From Xenorhabdus szentirmaii DSM 16338 (GTDB taxonomy: Bacteria > Pseudomonadota > Gammaproteobacteria > Enterobacterales > Enterobacteriaceae), in assembly GCF_002632585.1 (NCBI RefSeq), contig NZ_NIBV01000001.1, positions 1,941,203-2,005,202 on the forward strand: DNA of 64,000 nt. The letters are read 5' to 3'. The translations under genes and the position numbers were made by a program. Positions 8,769 to 22,167 of the stretch are shown one piece after another. Below the pieces are notes generated by a model. It worked only from the letters and a program-made list of their open reading frames with translations. It was not told where the DNA came from and ran no database searches. Positions within the stretch are counted from its first letter, which is position 1, and each line of letters opens with the position of its first letter.

Positions 8769-9102
8769 TTATCCACAGATTTGTGGGATAAGTGATAAAA
8801 AGTTAGATCACTGGTTTGATTTACAGCCCTGATAAACGATTTTTTCTACAAAAACAAACGATTTTTGTTTAACTAAAAGGCATATCCTGTGGATAAAATA
8901 GCCATTGCTCGATATTTAAACACAATGAGCCGGAGCAGGAATTTTGATGTGTGACATACATAACAAAATGAGAGGTTAAATGTTTTAACATAATGAAAAA
9001 TAATAGGTATTTATTTACTCTTCTGATGAGTAATAAAACACCTTAAAAAAGTATACCCGTTTTACCCCTCACTTTTTCACATAGATATCCACAGAAAAAG
9101 TG
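8769..9102. promoter_or_regulatory. Cluster of DnaA boxes in the mutH upstream region (DARS2-like candidate)
   Basis: Two consensus DnaA boxes (TTATCCACA) are present: forward at 8769-8777 and reverse at 8888-8896. A degenerate reverse box, TGTGGGATAA, lies 4 bases after the first, giving a head-to-head pair. Two more boxes, TTTTTCACA (9073-9081) and ATATCCACA (9085-9093), sit inside a perfect 9-base inverted repeat CACTTTTTC (9070-9078) / GAAAAAGTG (9094-9102). In E. coli the DnaA-reactivating sequence DARS2 lies near mutH (from memory). Position and box arrangement suggest a counterpart; function is inference. Confidence 0.5.
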
Positions 9103-9818
9103 AATAAAATTGTTGCTATTAGACAATCAATGTTTATAACTTTAGCTTTTTCTGTGAATTACCTCTCTGGGAGGGTAATTCATACAAATTTAAAATCAAG
9201 CCAACGGAATCTGTTCGTTTTTTCTACTTTTATCTTGGGGTTCCTTACCATTCGTGTCCATGATGAAAACAAATGGTGGTGTGATTATACCGATTGAATG
9301 AGAGCCCGCGCGATGCCTAAAATGGTCCCATTAGTACATATAACTTTAAATCATAATTATTAAATTTTTAATAAGAAAGCTTAAAATAATAGGAGGTTGG
9401 AGGTATTTATATTTTTTGCGGAAAAATTGATTGGTTTCAATATGCAAAAAACGAAGCATTTATTCTGATATTTCCCAAGGGTATTAAAACGGTGGTTTTC
9501 CGGGACTACAAAAACTAAAGTCATTAATGATACAGAGGATATTTATTATTGCTCTTTAGCAGATATATTTCCTCCATTAATGCCCGTGGGTTTATTAATG
9601 GTGTGACAAAATAGCTTGTCTAAATTATTTGTCTGGCAAATCAGATAATCACTAATAATAAGGTCAATTTTATTGTGCATGAAGATACAATTGACCTTTT
9701 TGTGTTTTATTAACGATGCCATTATCGACATTGGGATAGTTGAATTGGGCAACGAAGTCTATCAGCCAGTAAGTGAGCTTACTGGCTTTTTCTATGGGGC
9801 TATTCGTGGAAAAGGGGA
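9103..9818. other. Gene-poor AT-rich region with two plus-strand terminator-like hairpins
   Basis: No convincing gene. AGGTCAATT (9661-9669) pairs with AATTGACCT (9689-9697) before a T run, and AGCCAGTAAG (9764-9773) pairs with CTTACTGGCT (9778-9787) before five Ts. Both are oriented to end plus-strand transcripts, yet no plus-strand gene precedes them, so an untranslated RNA or a decayed gene may lie here. The second stem also lies just beyond the leuD stop and may cap the leu mRNA. Confidence 0.5.
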
Positions 9819-10421
9819 TCAGCGAAGAAAAGCAGGTTGATTTTCTTCATAAGCGGCAATGGCATCCTGATGCTGCAATGTCAGCCCGATGCTGTCCAAG
9901 CCATTCATCATGCAATGGCGGCGAAATCCATCGATTTCAAATGCGTAACTTTTATCACCGGCAATAACTTTTTGCTGTTCTAAATCTACGGTGAACTGAC
10001 TCACTTCATGGTTATTAATGACAGAAAATAATTCATCAATGACTGATTCACTCAATTTTACCGGCAGAAGTTGGTTATTGAAGGCATTGCCATAAAAGAT
10101 GTCAGCGAAGCTTGGTGCAATGACAACGTTGAAACCATAGTCAGTCAGTGCCCATGGCGCATGCTCACGGGAAGAGCCACAGCCAAAGTTTTCTCGTGTC
10201 AGTAAGATGGTGGCTCCCTGATAGCGGGGATGGTTCAGGATAAAATCTGGATTGGGTTGCTGCCCGGCATCATCAAGAAATCGCCAGTCGTGAAACAAAT
10301 GTTGTCCAAAACCTGTGCGTGTGACCTTTTGCAAAAATTGCTTGGGGATAATGGCATCAGTGTCAACGTTTGCCGCATCTAAAGGAGCAACCACGCCGGT
10401 ATGTTGAATAAATTTTTCCAT
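9819..10421 (-). CDS. leuD: 3-isopropylmalate dehydratase small subunit
   Basis: A 200-residue protein (E. coli 201) that pairs with LeuC to isomerise 2-isopropylmalate to 3-isopropylmalate in leucine synthesis. The ATG at 10421 (MEKFIQHTG) is chosen over an upstream in-frame ATG because AAGGAGG lies just before it and it matches the family start. The swivel-domain landmarks [13 protein letters not shown] and [14 protein letters not shown] are present. It is the last gene of leuABCD, 10 bases after leuC. Confidence 0.97.
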   Translation of the reverse strand: MEKFIQHTGVVAPLDAANVDTDAIIPKQFLQKVTRTGFGQHLFHDWRFLDDAGQQPNPDFILNHPRYQGATILLTRENFGCGSSREHAPWALTDYGFNVVIAPSFADIFYGNAFNNQLLPVKLSESVIDELFSVINNHEVSQFTVDLEQQKVIAGDKSYAFEIDGFRRHCMMNGLDSIGLTLQHQDAIAAYEENQPAFLR

Positions 10422-10431
10422 GATTTCCTCC

Positions 10432-11871
10432 TTAAGATTTGTGTATCGGGTTGCGTACATCGGCAAAATGGCCGCAAATGGCTGCCGCCGCTGCCATGGC
10501 GGGGCTGACTAAATGAGTGCGCCCCCCGCGCCCTTGCCGGCCTTCAAAATTGCGGTTGCTGGTAGAGGCACAGCGTTCTCCGGGTTGCAGACGATCATTA
10601 TTCATTGCCAGACACATGGAGCAACCAGGCAAACGCCACTCAAAGCCCGCTTCAATGAAAATTTTGTCCAGGCCTTCGGCTTCTGCCTGAGCTTTGACTG
10701 GGCCTGAACCCGGAACAACGATGGCTTGCACACCGGATGCCACTTTCTGGCCTTTGGCAATTTCTGCGGCTGCCCGTAAATCTTCGATGCGTGAATTAGT
10801 GCAAGATCCAATAAAAACTTTATCGATTTTTATATCCGTCAATTTAGTGCCGGATTTCAGATCCATGTAGGCCAGCGCTTTTTCTGCGGAAGTTCGCTCA
10901 ACGGGATCAGCAATAGAATCCGGAGCGGGGATCGGTTGATCAATGGCAATGACTTGGCCGGGATTCGTTCCCCATGTCACCTGTGGCGCTATTTCGTCTG
11001 CATGAAGGGTAATGACGGCGTCATATTGGGCACCGGGATCGGATTTGAGCGTTTGCCAATAAGATACTGCTTGTTCCCATTGTTCATTCTTGGGCGAAAA
11101 TTTCCGGTCTTTCAAATAATTGAATGTTGTTTCATCTGGCGCAACTAAGCCGGCCTTAGCGCCCATCTCAATGGCCATGTTGCATAATGTCATGCGGCCT
11201 TCCATACTCAGGGCCGTGACGGCTTCACCACAAAATTCAACAACATAGCCCGTTCCTCCCGCACTGCCAGTTTTACCGATGATCGCCAGCACAATGTCTT
11301 TTGCCGTGATAGCAGGATTCACTGTGCCAATCACCTCTACTTTCATGTTTTTTGCACGGGCTTGTTTCAGGGTTTGTGTCGCCAGCACATGTTCGACTTC
11401 GGAAGTACCAATGCCAAAGGCAAGTGCCCCGAATGCACCATGGGTGGCCGTATGTGAATCGCCACAGACAATTGTCATGCCCGGCAATGTCATCCCTTGT
11501 TCAGGGCCGATGACATGGACGATGCCTTGATAAGGATGGTTCAAGTCGTACAAGGAGATGCCAAATTCTGCGCAGTTTTTCATTAATTCCTGCATCTGGA
11601 TGCGGGCCATTTCGCCACTGGCATTGATATCTCTGGTCTGGGTAGAAACATTATGATCCATTGTCGCAAACGTTTTCTTGGGCTGACGAACAACACGATT
11701 GTGGTTTCGCAAACCATCAAAGGCCTGTGGAGAAGTCACTTCGTGGACCAAGTGGCGATCAATATAAAGAAGCGGGATTTCATTTTCTTTTTCCCGAACA
11801 ATATGAGCATCATACAGTTTTTGATACAGGGTTTTCGGGAATGCAGTATTTGCTGATGTGTTGTTTGACAT
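10432..11871 (-). CDS. leuC: 3-isopropylmalate dehydratase large subunit
   Basis: A 479-residue aconitase-family subunit carrying the 4Fe-4S cluster. The cysteines sit in GSCTNSR and in GCSMCLAMN. The start at 11871 has AGGAGG upstream and yields about 10 extra N-terminal residues compared with E. coli; MSNNTSANT precedes the conserved [11 protein letters not shown]. It overlaps almost directly with the leuB stop at 11873, indicating translational coupling. Confidence 0.97.
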   Translation of the reverse strand: MSNNTSANTAFPKTLYQKLYDAHIVREKENEIPLLYIDRHLVHEVTSPQAFDGLRNHNRVVRQPKKTFATMDHNVSTQTRDINASGEMARIQMQELMKNCAEFGISLYDLNHPYQGIVHVIGPEQGMTLPGMTIVCGDSHTATHGAFGALAFGIGTSEVEHVLATQTLKQARAKNMKVEVIGTVNPAITAKDIVLAIIGKTGSAGGTGYVVEFCGEAVTALSMEGRMTLCNMAIEMGAKAGLVAPDETTFNYLKDRKFSPKNEQWEQAVSYWQTLKSDPGAQYDAVITLHADEIAPQVTWGTNPGQVIAIDQPIPAPDSIADPVERTSAEKALAYMDLKSGTKLTDIKIDKVFIGSCTNSRIEDLRAAAEIAKGQKVASGVQAIVVPGSGPVKAQAEAEGLDKIFIEAGFEWRLPGCSMCLAMNNDRLQPGERCASTSNRNFEGRQGRGGRTHLVSPAMAAAAAICGHFADVRNPIHKS

Positions 11872-11872
11872 C

Positions 11873-14577
<2,705 letters not shown>

Positions 14578-14632
14578 GTTGTGCTCCTGTCAAAAAGGGT
14601 AATGATGTTTTATGTTTTATTGCTGTTTAGGT

Positions 14633-14664
14633 AAAAAAAAACCCGCGCCATGCGCGGGTTTTTT
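14633..14664 (-). terminator. Leucine operon attenuator
   Basis: Perfect 8-base stem ACCCGCGC / GCGCGGGT with a 3-base loop; in the minus-strand transcript it is followed by a run of eight or more Us. It sits between the leader peptide gene and leuA, as expected for ribosome-mediated attenuation. Confidence 0.93.
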
Positions 14665-14677
14665 AATGGGGGTTAAC

Positions 14678-14761
14678 TTAATTCAGTCTTTCACCCACCA
14701 TTACACCGCGCGCATTTAAGGCGAGTAGTAGTAGGTTTAGTAGGCGAATAGAGTGACACAT
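14678..14761 (-). CDS. leuL: leu operon leader peptide
   Basis: A 27-codon reading frame, MCHSIRLLNLLLLALNARG followed by VMVGERLN. Codons 7-8 and 10-13 are six leucines interrupted by one Asn, mostly the rare CTA codon. Slow translation through them when Leu-tRNA is scarce would favour the antiterminator and allow leuABCD transcription. The placement just before the GC-rich attenuator stem is decisive. Confidence 0.93.
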   Translation of the reverse strand: MCHSIRLLNLLLLALNARGVMVGERLN

Positions 14762-14814
14762 GTAAGTTAACCTTTATAAGTTTGTTAATCGAGTTTTAAT
14801 CGTAAGTGTTTTTA

Positions 14815-14843
14815 TAGATACGTTATCTCCCAAAGGATGTCAA
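14815..14843 (-). promoter_or_regulatory. Candidate leuLABCD promoter
   Basis: On the minus strand a perfect -35 TTGACA (14838-14843) is followed after 17 bases by TATCTA (14815-14820) and then a TATAAA. Transcription would start shortly before the leader peptide. Confidence 0.65.
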
Positions 14844-15558
14844 GCAATAAACGAACAAATTTGGAGTGAATCATGCTCACTGTTGTTCATTAATTAACCA
14901 CCACTTGAACTTGGTGACTATTTTTTACATTTTTAGCGATGTTTTTATCTATTATTCATATCTATATATGGAGTAAAATCCGGCTCTGATGGATGATAGA
15001 TGTGATTCCTGTTGTTTTATACAGTTATTATTAATGTGATTTTTTTAATCAATTAAATATGGCTGTTTCGATGCGGATATGACAGATAGTGTTTAAGGAA
15101 CAAGGATAAGATGGATATTCACCATGAAGTTTCTGAATATTGCCTTTTTAGGCTACGAAATCATAGCCATATAGAATATTAATAAATCGTGCATTGATAT
15201 GTTTGGAAAACTAATTTATGAATTGGTATTCTGAGTTATTCTCCTGATATCGAATATTAATAGAAAGTTCTGGTAACTGGTCGTAATACGATTATTTTCA
15301 TTATGAATTTTTTCTATTCATATATAGCGCATTAATATTCATGCATATAAAAATATTACGGTTACGTAGATAATAATGCATTGGTTATGCATATTGATTT
15401 TTTGTACAAGGATGAATCTCAATTTATTTTCAGACAAATTGGGGTAATTGATCTTATTAATTGGTAAAGCAGTTTTCTATGTCAAAATGTTGCATTCGTA
15501 AATTGCCGATAACCATTATTTAATGAGGTCACTGCTATAAGTTTTGTGGAGTGAAATA
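14844..15558. other. AT-rich divergent regulatory region between leuA and leuO
   Basis: About 700 bases with no supported gene, strongly AT-rich with many runs of A or T. In enterics the leuO-leuABCD interval is a target of H-NS, LeuO and Lrp; base composition here fits that, but no exact operator can be named. Confidence 0.55.
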
Positions 15559-16506
15559 ATGACTGAATACAACTCAGTAACGACAGGAAGAAAAGAACCA
15601 TGCGATGTTCATTTACGCAGTGTGGATCTCAATTTGCTTACTGTATTTGATGCTGTAATGCAGATGCAGAATATTACACGTGCGGCTCAGGCCTTGGGGA
15701 TGTCACAACCGGCTGTCAGTAATGCGGTGGCCCGTTTGAAGACAATGTTTGATGATGAGTTGTTTGTTCGCTATGGGCGAGGCATACAGCCAACGGCGAG
15801 GGCAAAACAACTTTTCGGGCCATTGAGACAGGCGCTTCAGATTGTTCATAATGAATTGCCCGGCGTCGGATTTGATCCTGATAACAGTACCAGAATGTTT
15901 AACCTGTCTATTTGTAGCCCGCTTGATATTCGTTTGGCTGCTCAAATTGTCGGGGAAATAAAAAAATATTCTTCTAATATTGAAGTTGTCATTAAAACAC
16001 AAATTAGTGACGATATAGAGAAACAATTAAAATATCAGGAAATAGAATTTGTCATCAGTTATAACCAATTAGATAAACCCGAATTCCATAATTATCCTTT
16101 GTTTGATGATGAATTGGTACTGGCGGTTTCTAAGCATCACCCTCGAATTAGTCAGAAAATTACGGAACAGCAATTACTGGAAGAAAGACATGCTATTGTG
16201 GCATTGGATAATCCAAATTCATTCAGCAAGTCTTACTATGAGAATAATGGACTATTACGATCGGTTTCTTATCAGGGAACAGATTTAAATAGTGTTCTTA
16301 ACATTGTATCCCAGACTTATTTAGTGGCTCTTGCGCCTAAATGGATGGTTGAGCATTATTCCGAGCAGTTGGGCATTTGTTCAATACCGTTGCCGGCAGG
16401 GCAGATTTCTTGTCCTTGTTATTTGATCTGGCATGGCTCAACGGACAGGGATAAAGGCCATCAGTGGATGAAGTCACTGTTGAGCCACCTTGGCAAACAG
16501 GCGTAA
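15559..16506 (+). CDS. leuO: LysR-type global regulator LeuO
   Basis: A 315-residue LysR-family transcription factor. The N-terminal helix-turn-helix covers about residues 38-60 ([19 protein letters not shown]), followed by the LysR substrate-binding domain. The ATG at 15559 follows GGAG by seven bases and is preferred to an upstream non-ATG start. It is divergent from leuABCD, as in E. coli. LeuO acts mainly as an H-NS antagonist and has been linked to control of secondary metabolism in Xenorhabdus and Photorhabdus (general knowledge). Confidence 0.94.
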   Translation: MTEYNSVTTGRKEPCDVHLRSVDLNLLTVFDAVMQMQNITRAAQALGMSQPAVSNAVARLKTMFDDELFVRYGRGIQPTARAKQLFGPLRQALQIVHNELPGVGFDPDNSTRMFNLSICSPLDIRLAAQIVGEIKKYSSNIEVVIKTQISDDIEKQLKYQEIEFVISYNQLDKPEFHNYPLFDDELVLAVSKHHPRISQKITEQQLLEERHAIVALDNPNSFSKSYYENNGLLRSVSYQGTDLNSVLNIVSQTYLVALAPKWMVEHYSEQLGICSIPLPAGQISCPCYLIWHGSTDRDKGHQWMKSLLSHLGKQA

Positions 16507-16520
16507 AACAAAACGAGCGA

Positions 16521-16562
16521 AGAGTCCTATTCCAATAGCAGTTTACTGGAATAGCGCTCTTT
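16521..16562 (+). terminator. Probable leuO terminator
   Basis: AGAG-TCC-TATTCCA pairs with TGGAATA-GCG-CTCT around a 12-base loop, with a small internal bulge, then TT. The T run is short, so strength is uncertain. Confidence 0.55.
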
Positions 16563-16785
16563 GTATCGCTTCCCTTCTGACGATATTTATCTCTGCTTAT
16601 CCTCATTTATTCAATAAAATCCTGCAAGTAACCCTCTCTTTAAAGGAGGAAGATATCAAAAATACACTTTCCCCTTTAATTAGGAATAGGTAGACTGCAA
16701 AGAAATAGCTAACATCTGTAAGCTGAAAAGTAGGCGACATGCTCGCTGAGTACGCTGAATAAAAATATTTATACAGGATTATATT

Positions 16786-18588
16786 GTGATAACAGACGCT
16801 CTGCATACCTATCACTTGGTTAACCGACTGCATCAACAGGCTAATGCATATCCGGAAAAAACAGCATTTCGTCAATGGGCGCCATCAGGTCAACTTGAAA
16901 TGAACTGGCGGGAGGTCGAATGTACGACAAAATCCGTGGCAAGGGCTTTACTGTCATCGGGAGTGAGTGTGCAGGGAAAAGTGGGTATTTTTGCACATAA
17001 TTGTATGGAATGGGCATTGGCTGATTTGGCCATTCTCCAGATCAGGGCGGTAACTGTGCCTCTTTATACAACGAGTACCCGTGATCAAGCGGCATTTATT
17101 CTTAATGATGCCGGTGTTCAGGTATTGTTCGTTGGCAATCAGGAACAATATGATGTGGCAATGACATTGCCTGAATTGTGTCCTGAACTTACTCATCTCA
17201 TTGTGCTGAATGAATCCGTGGATTTGAAAGGGTGCCCGCAGGCTGTGCATTTATCCGCTTTTATTGCCAATGATTGCGCTGAATACCAACCAGAATTGGA
17301 TCGCCGCATTAACAGTCAGGATTTGAATGATCTTTTCACACTTATTTACACCTCAGGTACAACGGGAGAACCAAAAGGTGTGATGCTGGATTATCGCAAT
17401 ATAGCCTCACAACTTTATTTGCATGACCAAAGGCTGACGCTGACAGAACAGGATATATCGCTCAGTTTTCTGCCGTTATCCCATATCTTTGAACGCGCAT
17501 GGAGCTATTACGTCATGCATACTGGCGCAGTGAATGTGTATTTGACGGACACAAACTTTGTGCGTGAAGCCATGCTTGATGTATGTCCGACAGTCATGTG
17601 TTCAGTTCCCCGTTTTTATGAAAAAGTACACAGTGCTATTTTGGGTAAAGTCTCTCAGGCACCGATTTGGCGCAGGGCGATTTTTAATTGGGCATTGAAG
17701 CGGGGAGAAAACCGCTGGAAGCGCCAGCAGCAGAATAAAAAAGGTTGCCCATTCACACGCTCGAGTTACCAACTGGCTGATAAGCTGGTATTGAATAAGC
17801 TTCGCAATTTGTTGGGCGGGCAAATTCGTTTTCTGCCTGTGGCGGGAGCACGTCTTGATGATTCCATTGCCCGTTTTTTTCTGGCCATTGGCCTGAATAT
17901 CAAATATGGATATGGCATGACGGAAACCTGTGCAACAGTCTCTTGCTGGGAAGAAAACAATTATCTGTTAGGCTCGATTGGCAAGCCATTGCCTCATGTT
18001 GAAGTCCGCATCAGTACTGAGGGAGAAATTCAGGTTCGTGGCCCCATCGTGATGAAAGGTTATTTCAATCGTCCCGAAGAAACGGTCTACAGCTTTACCG
18101 AAGATGGTTGGCTGAAAACAGGTGATGCCGGTGGGCTGGATGCCAATGGAAACCTGTTTATCACTGAGCGCCTGAAAGATTTGATGAAAACATCCACAGG
18201 AAAATATATAGCTCCGCAGATGATTGAGGGGATGCTGGGACAAGATCGTTTTATTGAAAATATTGCCATCATTGCGGATTCCCGCCAGTTTGTTTCTGCG
18301 TTGATCGTCCCTTGTTATGATGCTCTGGAAGAGTATGCAAAATCCATTAATTTCTGTTATCAGGATCGTCTTGAATTATTGCGCAGTCATCAAATCATTG
18401 AACTATTTGACAGTCGCCTGAAGGAGATACAAAAAAACGTTGCCAAATTCCATCAAGTTAAGAAATTTGTCCTTTTGCCCGCCGCTTTTTCCATCGAAAA
18501 AGGCGAGTTGACGCCGACCCTGAAATTACGTCGTAAGATTATTTCTCAACACTATCAGAGTGAAATTGAATCGATGTACCGAGATTGA
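16786..18588 (+). CDS. Long-chain fatty acid-CoA ligase (AMP-binding, FAA1/COG1022 type)
   Basis: A 600-residue ANL-superfamily enzyme that activates an acid with ATP and transfers it to CoA. The P-loop-like IYTSGTTGEPKGV is near residue 190, the A5 motif YGYGMTETC near 370, and the A7/A8 segment DGWLKTGDAG, then ERLKDLMKTSTGKYIAP, near 440-480. The start is a GTG behind AGGA. The size and the RPEETVYSFTEDGW region fit the bacterial long-chain acyl-CoA synthetases rather than FadD. It is inserted between leuO and ilvI, which are neighbours in E. coli. The substrate may be a fatty acid or a secondary-metabolite acid and cannot be told from sequence. Confidence 0.88.
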   Translation: MITDALHTYHLVNRLHQQANAYPEKTAFRQWAPSGQLEMNWREVECTTKSVARALLSSGVSVQGKVGIFAHNCMEWALADLAILQIRAVTVPLYTTSTRDQAAFILNDAGVQVLFVGNQEQYDVAMTLPELCPELTHLIVLNESVDLKGCPQAVHLSAFIANDCAEYQPELDRRINSQDLNDLFTLIYTSGTTGEPKGVMLDYRNIASQLYLHDQRLTLTEQDISLSFLPLSHIFERAWSYYVMHTGAVNVYLTDTNFVREAMLDVCPTVMCSVPRFYEKVHSAILGKVSQAPIWRRAIFNWALKRGENRWKRQQQNKKGCPFTRSSYQLADKLVLNKLRNLLGGQIRFLPVAGARLDDSIARFFLAIGLNIKYGYGMTETCATVSCWEENNYLLGSIGKPLPHVEVRISTEGEIQVRGPIVMKGYFNRPEETVYSFTEDGWLKTGDAGGLDANGNLFITERLKDLMKTSTGKYIAPQMIEGMLGQDRFIENIAIIADSRQFVSALIVPCYDALEEYAKSINFCYQDRLELLRSHQIIELFDSRLKEIQKNVAKFHQVKKFVLLPAAFSIEKGELTPTLKLRRKIISQHYQSEIESMYRD

Positions 18589-18817
18589 AAGTCATATAAG
18601 TCTCCTTCCCTTCATTAAAAAAATGTTTCCATTGTGTGAATTGATGTTTGCTAACGTGGTTATCTGACGTTATGTTAGTTTATGTAGTGTTATTACATTG
18701 TGTTAGATAATTAATTAACGCTATGTCATTAAAAAATGGGATAAATAAGGTCATTTTGATGATGGCCTTATGAAATTCCGACAGTTAACTTGCAAACAGA
18801 GCCTGGAGGCAAACTCG

Positions 18818-20545
18818 ATGGAGATGTTGTCAGGAGCCGAAATGGTCGTCAGATCGTTGGTCGATCAGGGGGTTGAACATGTATTCGGTTATCCGGGGGG
18901 AGCCGTGTTGGATATCTACGATGCCCTGCACACGGTGGGAGGCATTGAGCATATCCTTGTTCGCCATGAACAGGGTGCCGTTCATATGGCGGATGGTTAT
19001 GCCCGTTCCACGGGAAAGGTCGGCGTTGTTTTAGTCACGTCTGGGCCGGGAGCAACGAATGCTATTACAGGTATTGCAACTGCATACATGGATTCCATTC
19101 CTATGGTGGTTCTGTCCGGTCAGGTTGCCAGTTCCTTGATAGGTAATGATGCTTTTCAGGAATGTGACATGGTGGGGATCTCCCGCCCGATTGTGAAACA
19201 CAGTTTTCTGGTGAAAAAAGCAGAAGATATTCCGGATACGATCAAAAAAGCTTTTTATTTGGCATTGAGCGGGCGTCCCGGACCCGTCGTTATTGACTTT
19301 CCTAAAGATACCGTCAATCCAAAATTAAAATTTCCTTATGTGTACCCCAATAAAGTGAGTATGCGCTCCTATAATCCCACGGTTCAGGGGCATAAAGGGC
19401 AAATTAAGCGTGCCTTGAAAACATTGCTGAATGCCCGGAATCCGGTCATTTATGTGGGAGGCGGTGTAATCAGTTCCGCATGTTCAGCCGAATTGCGGAA
19501 GCTGGTTGAGCGCTTACATTTACCGGTTGTCAGCTCGCTGATGGGATTGGGTGCATTCCCTGCCACTCATCGGCAAAATTTAGGGATGCTGGGGATGCAT
19601 GGTACTTTTGAAGCCAACAAGGCCATGCATAATTCTGATGTGATTTTTGCAGTGGGGGTGCGTTTTGATGACCGCACAACCAATAATTTGGAAAAATATT
19701 GCCCGAATGCCACCGTCCTGCACATTGATATTGATCCTACCTCAATTTCTAAAACCGTAGCTGCCGATATTCCCATTGTGGGGGATGCCAAAAAAGTCAT
19801 CACTCAAATGCTGGAGTTATTGGATTCCACGGAAGATAGCCAAGATCCGGATGCGTTGAGGGATTGGTGGAATTCCATCGAACAGTGGCGAGGCCGGAAG
19901 TGTCTTGATTATGATCGCACCACAACAAAGATCAAGCCACAAGCCGCCATTGAAGCGCTTTACCGCTTAACGGAAGGTAAGGCATATCTGACATCCGATG
20001 TGGGACAGCATCAGATGTTTGCGGCCCTGCATTATCCATTTGATGAACCGAGGCATTGGATCAATTCCGGTGGCTTAGGCACAATGGGATTCGGCTTACC
20101 TGCCGCGCTTGGCGTGAAGTTGGCAAAACCTGATGCCATGGTTGTATGTGTGACGGGTGACGGCAGTATTCAGATGAATATCCAGGAATTATCCACCGCC
20201 TTGCAATATGGTTTGCCTGTTCTTGTACTGAATCTGAATAACCGTTATCTGGGAATGGTAAAACAGTGGCAGGATATGCTGTATGAGGGCCGCCATTCGC
20301 AATCCTATATGGAATCCTTGCCTGACTTCGTCAAATTGGCTGAAGCTTATGGTCATATTGGTATCTCTATCGAAACCAACGAAGAGCTGGAAACAAAATT
20401 AGCCCAGGCTCTGCATGAAGTGAATGAGAATAATCGTTTGGTTTTCGTGGATGTTACCGTTGATGAAACAGAACACGTTTATCCGATGCAGATCCGTGGC
20501 GGGGCAATGGATGAAATGTGGTTAAGCAAAACAGAGAGGACCTGA
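18818..20545 (+). CDS. ilvI: Acetolactate synthase III large subunit
   Basis: A 575-residue (E. coli 574) ThDP- and FAD-dependent catalytic subunit that makes 2-acetolactate or 2-aceto-2-hydroxybutyrate for valine, leucine and isoleucine. The N-terminal [14 protein letters not shown], the [15 protein letters not shown] catalytic-glutamate segment and the ThDP motif [17 protein letters not shown] are present. The ATG at 18818 has a clear GGAGG and is preferred to the ATG at 18770. The roughly 230 bases upstream are AT-rich and probably carry Lrp sites. Confidence 0.97.
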   Translation: MEMLSGAEMVVRSLVDQGVEHVFGYPGGAVLDIYDALHTVGGIEHILVRHEQGAVHMADGYARSTGKVGVVLVTSGPGATNAITGIATAYMDSIPMVVLSGQVASSLIGNDAFQECDMVGISRPIVKHSFLVKKAEDIPDTIKKAFYLALSGRPGPVVIDFPKDTVNPKLKFPYVYPNKVSMRSYNPTVQGHKGQIKRALKTLLNARNPVIYVGGGVISSACSAELRKLVERLHLPVVSSLMGLGAFPATHRQNLGMLGMHGTFEANKAMHNSDVIFAVGVRFDDRTTNNLEKYCPNATVLHIDIDPTSISKTVAADIPIVGDAKKVITQMLELLDSTEDSQDPDALRDWWNSIEQWRGRKCLDYDRTTTKIKPQAAIEALYRLTEGKAYLTSDVGQHQMFAALHYPFDEPRHWINSGGLGTMGFGLPAALGVKLAKPDAMVVCVTGDGSIQMNIQELSTALQYGLPVLVLNLNNRYLGMVKQWQDMLYEGRHSQSYMESLPDFVKLAEAYGHIGISIETNEELETKLAQALHEVNENNRLVFVDVTVDETEHVYPMQIRGGAMDEMWLSKTERT

Positions 20546-20547
20546 TC

Positions 20548-21039
20548 ATGCGCCGGATTTTGTCTGTATTACTTGAAAACGAATCGGGAGCATTATCCCG
20601 CGTAGTCGGGTTGTTTTCCCAGCGGGGTTATAACATTGAAAGTCTGACCGTTGCCCCGACAGAAGATCCGACGCTGTCACGCATGACCATCCAGACCAAA
20701 GGTGATGCTAAGGTACTGGAGCAAATCGAAAAGCAGCTGCATAAATTGGTGGATGTGCTGCGGGTCAATGAATTGACGTCCGGGCCTCATGTTGAACGTG
20801 AGATCATGCTGGTGAAATTACAGGCCAGCGGATATGGCCGGGAAGACATCAAGCGCAGTACCGATATTTTTCGTGGGCAGATAGTGGATGTGACGTCTAC
20901 GCTGTATACCGTTCAATTGGTTGGAACGAGTGAAAAACTGGATGCGTTTCTTGATTCGGTAAGAGATGTGGCGGAGATTGTCGAAGTTGCGCGTTCAGGT
21001 ATCGTTGGTGTCTCTCGCGGGGATAAAATTATGCGGTGA
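20548..21039 (+). CDS. ilvH: Acetolactate synthase III regulatory subunit
   Basis: A 163-residue partner of IlvI, identical in length to E. coli, with an N-terminal ACT domain ([19 protein letters not shown]) that binds valine and gives feedback inhibition. The ATG at 20548 follows GAGAGGA and lies two bases after the ilvI stop, so the genes are coupled. Confidence 0.97.
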   Translation: MRRILSVLLENESGALSRVVGLFSQRGYNIESLTVAPTEDPTLSRMTIQTKGDAKVLEQIEKQLHKLVDVLRVNELTSGPHVEREIMLVKLQASGYGREDIKRSTDIFRGQIVDVTSTLYTVQLVGTSEKLDAFLDSVRDVAEIVEVARSGIVGVSRGDKIMR

Positions 21040-21079
21040 AAAATCGCAATCTGCGGGTTAAGATACAGATATTCATCGT

Positions 21080-21103
21080 GCCCTACTGTAATGTAGGGCT
21101 TTT
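21080..21103 (+). terminator. ilvIH terminator
   Basis: Perfect 7-base stem GCCCTAC / GTAGGGC, 6-base loop, then four Ts; it lies between ilvH and cra. Confidence 0.8.
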
Positions 21104-21126
21104 CATCATATTACCGAGGGATTAAT

Positions 21127-22134
21127 GTGAAACTGGATGAGATCGCCCGCTTAGCAGGTGTTTCACGGACTACGGCCAGTTATGTCATCAATGGTAAAGC
21201 CAAACAGTATCGAGTCAGCGACAAAACAGTAGAAAAGGTAATGGCTGTGGTCAGAGAGCACAACTATCATCCTAATGCTGTTGCCGCAGGCCTTCGGGCA
21301 GGGCGCACACGCTCTATTGGTTTAGTCATACCCGATTTGGAAAACACAAGTTACACTCGCATTGCCAATTATCTCGAGCGTCAGGCACGTCAGCGTGGAT
21401 ACCAGTTGTTGATCGCATGTTCTGAGGATCAGCCTGATAATGAAATGCGTTGTGTTGAGCATCTGTTGCAGCGTCAAGTTGATGCCATCATTGTTTCTAC
21501 CGCTCTGCCTCCTGAACACCCCTTTTACCAACGCTGGGCAAATCGTTCCCTGCCTATTATTGCGCTTGACCGTGCTCTGGACAGCGAACACTTCATCAGT
21601 GTTGTCGGGGATGATCTTGAAGATGCAAAAATGTTGGCCCAAGAGTTGCGGCAGTTTCCTTCAGAATCCGTACTTTATTTGGGAGCGCTGCCTGAGTTAT
21701 CGGTGAGTTTCTTGCGTGAAAAAGGTTTTCGTGAAGCATGGGAAAGTGACCAGCAAAAAGTACACTACCTGTATGCGAATAGCTATGAACGTGAAGCGGC
21801 AGCAGAAGTTTTTGCTTCTTGGCTGGAAACAAATCCCATTCCTCAGGCGCTGTACACAACGTCATTTGCACTGCTTCAGGGCGTCATGGACACCATCCTT
21901 AAACAAAGTGGCCGCTTACCGAGTCAATTGGTTATTGCGACATTTGGCGATCATGAACTACTGGATTTTCTTGAATGCCCCGTTTTATCCGTTGCGCAGC
22001 GTCATCGTGATGTCGCGGAATGTGCCCTTGAACTGGTTTTGGCAAGTTTGGATGAAAAACAGCGCCCGGCCCCCGGAATTACTCGAATGCGTCGTCATTT
22101 ATGCCGTCGTGGTAAATTGAGTCGAAAAGCCTGA
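21127..22134 (+). CDS. cra: Catabolite repressor/activator Cra (FruR)
   Basis: A 335-residue LacI/GalR-family regulator of carbon flow that senses fructose phosphates. The DNA-binding domain [20 protein letters not shown] is essentially identical to E. coli Cra, and the hinge and periplasmic-binding-like core follow. The start is a GTG, as in E. coli, with GAGG upstream. Its position between ilvH and mraZ is conserved. Confidence 0.96.
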   Translation: MKLDEIARLAGVSRTTASYVINGKAKQYRVSDKTVEKVMAVVREHNYHPNAVAAGLRAGRTRSIGLVIPDLENTSYTRIANYLERQARQRGYQLLIACSEDQPDNEMRCVEHLLQRQVDAIIVSTALPPEHPFYQRWANRSLPIIALDRALDSEHFISVVGDDLEDAKMLAQELRQFPSESVLYLGALPELSVSFLREKGFREAWESDQQKVHYLYANSYEREAAAEVFASWLETNPIPQALYTTSFALLQGVMDTILKQSGRLPSQLVIATFGDHELLDFLECPVLSVAQRHRDVAECALELVLASLDEKQRPAPGITRMRRHLCRRGKLSRKA

Positions 22135-22139
22135 TCCAG

Positions 22140-22167
22140 CACCCTCATGAAAAGTGAGGGTGTTTTT
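22140..22167 (+). terminator. cra terminator
   Basis: Perfect 8-base stem CACCCTCA / TGAGGGTG with a 7-base loop and a five-T run. Confidence 0.9.

Noticed and set aside
8769-9102. Chromosomal replication origin oriC
   Set aside because: The boxes are few, there are no dense GATC sites or 13-mer AT repeats, and the flanking genes are not mnmG, mioC or dnaA.
9100-9297. Open frame of 65 codons near the DnaA boxes
   Set aside because: It has a GAAAAAGTG-type upstream rather than a ribosome site and no recognisable protein features; it lies in plain AT-rich DNA.
9546-9752. Minus-strand frame of 68 codons left of leuD
   Set aside because: It crosses the 9661-9701 hairpin and shows no conserved pattern; probably chance.
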